This document shows, one piece after another, positions 58,152-64,000 of a DNA stretch of 64,000 bases. Every line of letters starts with the position of its first letter. Position 1 is the stretch's first letter. Source of the stretch: Bombardia bombarda (Eukaryota; Ascomycota; Sordariomycetes; Sordariales; Lasiosphaeriaceae); contig JAULSR010000001.1 in NCBI GenBank assembly GCA_030512295.1, positions 7,773,001 through 7,837,000 of the forward strand. The letters are read 5' to 3'. Position numbers and translations under genes: made by a program. The notes under the pieces are model-generated. The model did not search any database. It was not told the origin of the DNA and worked only from the letters and a program-made list of their open reading frames with translations.

Positions 58152-59966
58152 ATGTATTACTCAAACCTGCTTCCCTTGGCGCTGGCCGTCTTCATCGGGC
58201 TCGCTGCCGCCACGCCTCCTCCCGAGCAGCAATATCAGTACCAGACGGTGACGGAGACGGTGCATATGACGGAGACAGTACACATGACGGAGACAGTACA
58301 TATGACCCAGACGATGCACGAGACCGAGACAGTACACATGACGTCCACCGTCACATACACAGTTCCCGTCACTCAGACGTACACATCGATCTCTACAGTC
58401 ACTTATACCAGCACATATCTCCAGACCAGCACGGTCTCGGTCCCGACAACCATCAAGGAGACAGTCCACGTTACGATCCCTGTGACGCAAACCTACACAG
58501 TTCCTGTGACGCAGACATACACGCAGCTTAGCACTGTGACGCAGACCTACACAGTTCCTGTGACGCAGACCTACACGCAGCTTAGCACTGTCACCTATAC
58601 CAGCACCGTGGCAAAGCCGACCACAATTGTGGAGTCTGTACACGTTACCATCCCGGTCACTCAGACCTACACATCGATCTCTACCATTGTTCACACCAGC
58701 CTTCAGACCAGCACAGTCCTTTCGACTAGCGTTTCTACCAGCCTCTCGCTCGTACCCACTACGATCAGGGAGACCATTAAGGAGACTGTCCACGTCACCA
58801 TCCCCTTGAACGTGACGCAAACGCAATTCAGCACCATCTTGAAGACGCAGACCGAGTTCAAGGACAAGTTCATCACCAAGACGGAGGAGTCTATCGTTAC
58901 CGAGACCTCGATCTCGACCAAGAACTTCAACATCACTATCCCTGTGACGCAGACCGAGATCAAGGACAAGTTCATCACCAAGACGGAGGAGTCTATCGTT
59001 ACCGAGACCTCGATCTCGACCAAGAACTTCAACATCACCATTCCTGTGACGCGTACCGAGTTCAAGGATAAGCTGATCACCAAGACGGAGACGGAGGAGT
59101 CCCTCGTCACCGTGCCAGTGACGCGGACTGAGATCTCGACGAGGAACTTGAATATTACCATTCCTGTCACGCGCACTGAGACCATCCCAGTGACACGGAC
59201 TGAGTTTAAGGAGAGCTTCATCACCGAGACTATCAGCGTGCCCGTGACGCGTACCGAAATCTCCACCAAGAACTTTAACGTCACGGTGCCTGTTACCCGT
59301 ACCGAGTTCAAGGAGAGCCTCATCACCAAGACCATCAGCATCCCTGTCACGCAGACTGAGTTCAAGGAGAGCATCTTCACCTCGCTCGTCACCAGGACCG
59401 AGATTCAGAAGCACAATGTCACCATCACTAGCCACGAAGTCAAGTTCAAGACCGAGACTGATATCAAGACCGAGCTCAAGACCAAGACAGAGACAGACTT
59501 TGAGAAGACGGCCGTCACTGTCACCAGCCACGAGATCAAGACCAAGACCGAGGTTCAGCACCAGACAGTGACGTCGACCGTCGTGGCTGGCACCGGCTAC
59601 TATGGCTATGGCGGCAACAACCAGACCGTCACAGTCACTAGCCACATCACTGTCACGGCCCACGTCATGACTGAGACCATCTATGCCAGCTCGTGTGAGG
59701 CTCTCTCCACTTCGTACTTTACCTCATATGAGCCTCTCGCCACCAACAACTACTACTCGTCATCCACCGTTGTGGTGCATAGCATGGCGCCGCTGGTGCA
59801 TGAGAAATCGACATCCGTCGTCGTTGTCCACGCCACGCCGACCCCGATGACGGCTGCCGCCGCCAAGACAACACAGCCGCTCGTCATGATGGCGCCGCAC
59901 ACACCTCAACAGCCGAACGCAGTGGTCGCTGAGAAGAAGGGTAGAGCGGTGAGGTTTTGGTCGTAG
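58152..59966 (+). CDS. Thr-rich modular repeat secreted protein, unknown
   Basis: A single exon of 604 aa. The ATG at 58152 gives a strong signal peptide (MYYSNLLPLALAVFIGLAAATPPP). The mature protein is almost entirely repeats with Thr at alternate positions. First come four ETVHMT units, then VPVTQTYTQLSTVT-type blocks. A 34-residue module follows (from residue 235: FKDKFITKTEESIVTETS then ISTKNFNITIPVT), two copies nearly identical and later ones decaying to FKESFITETISVPVTRT. Several N-x-T sequons (NIT, NVT, NQT) recur at module ends. There is only one cysteine near the C-terminus and no GPI signal; the end is basic (KKGRAVRFWS). The alternation suggests stacked beta-strands, perhaps a wall or adhesin fibre. 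I recognise no family. A CT-rich 5' leader precedes the gene. Confidence 0.8.
   Translation: MYYSNLLPLALAVFIGLAAATPPPEQQYQYQTVTETVHMTETVHMTETVHMTQTMHETETVHMTSTVTYTVPVTQTYTSISTVTYTSTYLQTSTVSVPTTIKETVHVTIPVTQTYTVPVTQTYTQLSTVTQTYTVPVTQTYTQLSTVTYTSTVAKPTTIVESVHVTIPVTQTYTSISTIVHTSLQTSTVLSTSVSTSLSLVPTTIRETIKETVHVTIPLNVTQTQFSTILKTQTEFKDKFITKTEESIVTETSISTKNFNITIPVTQTEIKDKFITKTEESIVTETSISTKNFNITIPVTRTEFKDKLITKTETEESLVTVPVTRTEISTRNLNITIPVTRTETIPVTRTEFKESFITETISVPVTRTEISTKNFNVTVPVTRTEFKESLITKTISIPVTQTEFKESIFTSLVTRTEIQKHNVTITSHEVKFKTETDIKTELKTKTETDFEKTAVTVTSHEIKTKTEVQHQTVTSTVVAGTGYYGYGGNNQTVTVTSHITVTAHVMTETIYASSCEALSTSYFTSYEPLATNNYYSSSTVVVHSMAPLVHEKSTSVVVVHATPTPMTAAAAKTTQPLVMMAPHTPQQPNAVVAEKKGRAVRFWS
58854..59159 (+). 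repeat. 102-bp coding tandem repeat, 3 copies
   Basis: Units start at 58854, 58956 and 59058 (period 102 bp, 34 codons). The first two are almost identical; the third has diverged and gained two codons. Confidence 0.9.
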
Positions 59967-61090
59967 AGAGAGACACAGAGATACCGGCCTAGACGAAACA
60001 GTTTGTGTGCGCGTGTGATGTCTTCTCTTCTTGAATCTAAGGATTGATTATTGTTGCGGATTCTTTTTTTTTTTCTCCCTCTCAATGGTTAGCGATTTTG
60101 CAATTATGTGTGCAGCTTATGACAAAGGGTATGTGGGTGGGCCTCTCAACTCCGATGCTGGTCAACAGCCGGCTACCTGGCTGTTGGCGGCCTGGCGGCG
60201 GGCACACTGGGCAAATGAACGGATAGATTGAGGGGGCTGGTTACTAGCGAGAGTGTGAAAGTTTTGTTTTCTGGATAGAAAGTACTACACAGCAGCCTTT
60301 GTACGTATAATGAATCGCCATGGGGAAGGGGGAAAGGCAGGAATAGAAAGCGTTTGGGGCATTTTTTTCTTCTTTTTTCCTTTGTTTTGTGCATCAATAT
60401 CAAACTAGTTGAGCGCTGTATTTGGGGCAGCCGTAAAATGAGATAAGGGCATGAACTTTTGTAAAAATATCCAGTGGCCGGAGATGGGAAAGGGATGTGA
60501 AGGAGGAGGAGGATAATTCGGACGTCAGCTTATCACCATATTACTATATATCAACAATGCATCGCTTCCTTTTGTAGCAAGATGAAGTTGTTTTGTTGGT
60601 TTCTGAGGTACCTTGCCTGGGTTTACTAATGTTGCTGGCTTTGACTTAAGTTTAATTAAGGTTCTGCTGGAGCGACGTGACCCATGAGCTGTCAACCTGG
60701 CGGATATCCACTTGCCATCTCAGGTAGCGCAGAAGTGGGTTTCGTCGCGTGTTAGTGGTGACACTGTGTGATCGCGTGTCTGGTGCGTAACCGGGCCAAA
60801 AGTTTCCGGTGATAGAGAACGAATTGGTGAAGAAAACTGGTTCAGTATTTATGTGTTAGAAATTACGCTGATAAGGCTATCGCGTCAGGGTATATAATCG
60901 TACAAAACAAGGATATAGAGTCAAGATCTACAAAAGTGAAGCAATCGCCGAGAACTCTATGTCTCGCCTCCACCCCCCCAGTTCCAAATGGTATCCAAAT
61001 AAGCAAAGAAAAATACGCCAAGATAAACAAATTATCTCCAAGCCCCGCCAACCCAAAAAAACCAGTCGTCCTTGGCTTCCCTTCAAGCTC
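59967..61090. other. Convergent intergenic region, no gene seen
   Basis: It lies between the stop of the repeat-protein gene (plus) and the stop of the right-edge gene (minus). T-rich tracts occur near 60063-60075 and 60361-60383. No gene was seen. Confidence 0.55.
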
Positions 61091-64000
61091 TTAGCTCGTC
61101 AACCTGTGATACACCTCGTTCAGCTTCTGCCCACCCTTTGGCTCCTGCTGCAGTCTTCCTTCGGACGATAATACTTCAAACTCCTTCATCACCAGATCCC
61201 CATTCTTTGTCTGCCAAAACACCAAAGCCCTCCATTCCCTCGGAAACGACACTGCAACCTTCAGGCCAGCGAGCTCCTTGGAAAAACTCGTCAGGGTAAA
61301 AACACTATTAGTCCGAATATCCATCCAGCACAGGTCTTGAGACCCATTCTTAAACATGAAGTGACTCCCGCTTCCATAAGCCGAGTAAGGGTCACCCGGG
61401 GCCTGTGCAGCGGCGTCGACGCGCTTCTCCTTGTGGGCGAATGCCCTGTGACCTCCCGTACCGTTGAGCGCCAGGGTGGAATAGTAGGCTTTTGTACTAT
61501 GGGCGGCGAGGAATATTTTGGAGGTTCTTGGGTCAGGCGTATCTCTGTTGTTTGTATTGTCGATGTAGCAGAAGATGCTCGAAAGGCGGCCCGAATCGTC
61601 GCCGTAGCCCTGTAGGATTTGTTAGTGTTCTGTTGGGATATGCATTCTGCGATATGTGTTGAAGGGTAGTGGGGACTTGGTCAGACATACCAATGAGTCA
61701 ATGTAGACAGGGTCTAACTCGACCTGTAGCCTTACAATTGGCGTTGTTGAAGCCTGGTCCGTGGCTGGTGCCCAGCGCCACAAGCTCACATAAACAGGAT
61801 ATTTTCCTGTAACTTTATCTTTGAGGAGCTCTTGAGTCGCCACCACTAAAAAGGTCGCGTCGATGGAGAAGTTGATCTTTTGCAGCCACCGCGTCTTTCC
61901 ATCCTTTTCGTCATCCCTTGGCTGGTATCCGGAATGCGCTGCGGGTCTGTCTATGAGTTTTGCTTCACCCTGGCTGATATCGTAAAGCAGTACCGTATAT
62001 CTACAACTAATTGCAATTTTGCTGTCGTCTCTGGAAACAGCCAACGCGGAGGGCACTACGTTGGTGGAGATGGGCAGCTCCTTGTCCCTTCGTAGCCCCT
62101 GATGGTCGAAGTAGACGAGTTTCCACTTCTTTCCCTCTAGGACAACCGCTGCAACGAGCTTATTGCCTCCCTCCACAAGCCGCACGCTCAACTTACTGTC
62201 TTCTGTGACGTTTGATTGAGTTAGAGATGATGAGTACAGCGATAGCCTCATGCCGTCATTGAACGGGTGAGGGAGCTTCACGATGTGCTTGGTGCTCCAT
62301 CCCTCCCAAAGTAAGAGGGTATCACCAGTAATGGTGAAGCAAAATGACAGATTGCTTGGTATGATGACTGGGGAAGGTTTCTCGCTAGTAGACGATCTCT
62401 TGCTCTCACTCCCAGGAGACGTCTTTTTATCACGACTGAAGCTGAACCCGGGAAACCTGCCGGTTTTCTTCTTGGAAGAAGCCCCTGAAGAGCTATCAAT
62501 GCTCGGATGTCGCGAGGCCGGCTGTAGCGGGGCATTTGAATATCCCCATGTATCACGATCACTCTGGGCTGGTGTAGGTGGCTGAGGTGGATGAGTCGGT
62601 TGACCAGGTGCCAAATATTGATCAGGTGTTCGTGGGGGGTAACTCGGCATTAACCAACCTTGATGTTGAAAGGGGGTCATGCTCGGATTTGACTGACTGG
62701 TATTGAATGTTAAATTATCTTGCCGGATGTAATTTTGCGGGGATGCCGTATTTCTCCCACCATTCCATTGCGCTTGCAAAAATCCATTTTGTTCTTCTTC
62801 AATGGGAGGGTGTTGATTTGTGCGCGTAAACGGTGATATAGGCGAGCCCAATGAATGATACTCACCCCTGGTACTTGCAGGAGAGTGATCCACGTTGTGA
62901 GGTGGTTGAGGATGATATACCAGTTGAATCGAGTGTGGTCTTTGTGCCTGGGGAGCAACAGGTTCTTGTGGGAGGTGATCTGAGCAGCCTTTAGGTCGTA
63001 TCATCCCATTAGACACCCGCGGCTGTTCATATTCGAACGATTCGCTCTCCCTGTACTGGTGAGAGCTCAGCCGTGCTGTTGTCGATGGTAATGCTTCATC
63101 TTTCATTTGGTTTTGCTGCCGAAAATGAGGAGGGGACATTGTTCTTTGTGCAGTTGAAGATGTCAATGGAAACATCTCATCTGTCGTTGGTGATGAAACA
63201 ATAGCATCATTGATGATTCGATTGCCTGACTCGATATTTGAAACTTGCTCTTCCAAAACCTGAACAATTGTTTGAGGCTCACGAGCAACTAATCCGTGGT
63301 ATTGCTCAGGTAAGGATTGGTCACGGGCAACCATATACCTTGTAAGCCCGTTGATCTCTCTGTCAACGATTTGCTTGATAGGAATTGATGTAATAAAGCT
63401 GGGAGGAAACTGTCGGGTGGTTAGCTATAATGAGTATGCTCTGTACTCTGGTAGGTATCTGGGTATATAGTGTGTGATTCCAAGTGGGTGGCAAGACATA
63501 CTAGGAACTGTGCATCGCTGCCAAGGCGACCGATTGTCTCTGTAACAAAATAGTCGAACAGAATTGCTCTATCATCTAGGGAATCAAGCGTCGGCTGTAC
63601 TGTGTCAAAAAGTCCCGGTGCCACGCGAAAGGTACGTCTAATTGTTGCTTCTATCAGCATCCAACTGATGTCGTGCAATGTCCAGGCCAGCCCAACCAAA
63701 CTCTCATCCCTGAGTAACAGGGTATGGAGGATTGCTTGAATGCCGCTCTTAAAGCTAGAATTTGCATCTGGTCTGGAGTCAAGACTGGGGTCCGACGGGG
63801 ATAGTCGATTCTGGACGTCAAGGGTCAGCATTCACACGGTGTGAAGCCGCTCATCTTCAGGAAACAGACGATGGGTGCTCACAGGATTGAAGTTCGTGCA
63901 GCCGAACTTCTTAATGGTGCAACGCTCCTTAAGAGTCTGAATCTCAGCCAGGGTCTGGGGAACGAGCCGATTGAGTGTCAAATCTTCGAGGGGCAAGAGC
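61091..64000 (-). CDS. Large fungal protein with C-terminal propeller-like region, unknown; 5' part beyond window
   Basis: Exons visible: 64000-63883 (partial), 63810-63502, 63409-61691 and 61609-61091, all in phase: 887 complete codons plus one base. Introns are GTGAGC...CCAG, GTATGT...CTAAC...ACAG and GTATGT...CTAAC...ACAG. The upstream part is helical (LHDISWMLIEATIRRTF, FDYFVTETIGRLG). It leads into about 260 residues of Gln/Pro/Ser-rich disordered sequence with a basic patch (KKKTGRFPGFSFSRDKKTS). A beta-rich C-terminal half follows, with propeller-like strands (KLVAAVVLEGKKWKLVYFD, ALAVSRDDSKIAISCRYTVLLYDI). I do not recognise the family. The layout, with disorder between a helical N-region and a degenerate WD-like end, resembles fungal signalling or recognition proteins, but this is a guess. 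Confidence 0.8.

Noticed and set aside
58161..59663. 500-codon antisense open frame opposite the Thr-rich repeat gene
   Set aside because: It arises from codon periodicity of the ACC/GTC/GAG-rich repeats; the plus strand has the signal peptide and the protein-like modules.

Overview
This window is nuclear DNA of a filamentous ascomycete, most likely a Sordariomycete. The genes carry short GT-AG introns of about 50-230 nt with CTAAC/CTGAC-type branch points. They include fungal-specific families (HET domain, Helo-like/NACHT/ankyrin STAND protein, GH18 chitinase with CBM1, mannitol-1-phosphate dehydrogenase, fungal extradiol dioxygenase) and Sordariomycete-like housekeeping proteins (Rieske protein, DDB1, beta'-COP). 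Species cannot be named from the sequence alone.

Layout. 1-14 kb, all minus strand: a HET-domain gene cut by the left edge, a secreted Ala-rich protein, the Rieske Fe-S subunit of complex III, DDB1, and a DJ-1/Hsp31-like protein. 15-27 kb is an accessory-looking island: a broken NLR (Helo-like/NACHT/ankyrin) with a frameshift and a large internal deletion, an HNH-nuclease gene enclosed by a 23-bp perfect inverted repeat pair 4.2 kb apart, and two adjacent gene relics (LaeA-like methyltransferase and PAF-acetylhydrolase-like esterase). 27-31 kb: a chitinase and an integral membrane protein. 31.3-37.8 kb is a 6.5-kb stretch with no supportable gene. 37.8-51.4 kb is gene-rich: mannitol-1-phosphate 5-dehydrogenase, SEC27/beta'-COP, tRNA-Glu(CTC), a CRAL-TRIO (Sec14-like) protein, an MDP-1-type HAD phosphatase and a type I extradiol dioxygenase. 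53.4-60 kb: an orphan class I terpene synthase and a 604-aa Thr-rich secreted repeat protein of a kind I do not recognise. 61.1-64 kb: the 3' part of a large unassigned protein running off the right edge.

The genes do not form one pathway. Housekeeping genes are interleaved with self/non-self recognition, cell-wall/secreted and secondary-metabolism genes. The least ordinary items are the in-frame Gly/Lys-rich extension after the TAG stop of the HNH gene, the inverted repeats around that gene, the modular 34-residue repeat secreted protein, the GC-AG first intron of SEC27 with an alternative in-frame ATG inside it, the complete extradiol-dioxygenase active site in a fungal protein, and the deleted NLR. 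Exon coordinates were worked out by hand from frame continuity and splice consensus; no transcript or database evidence was available.
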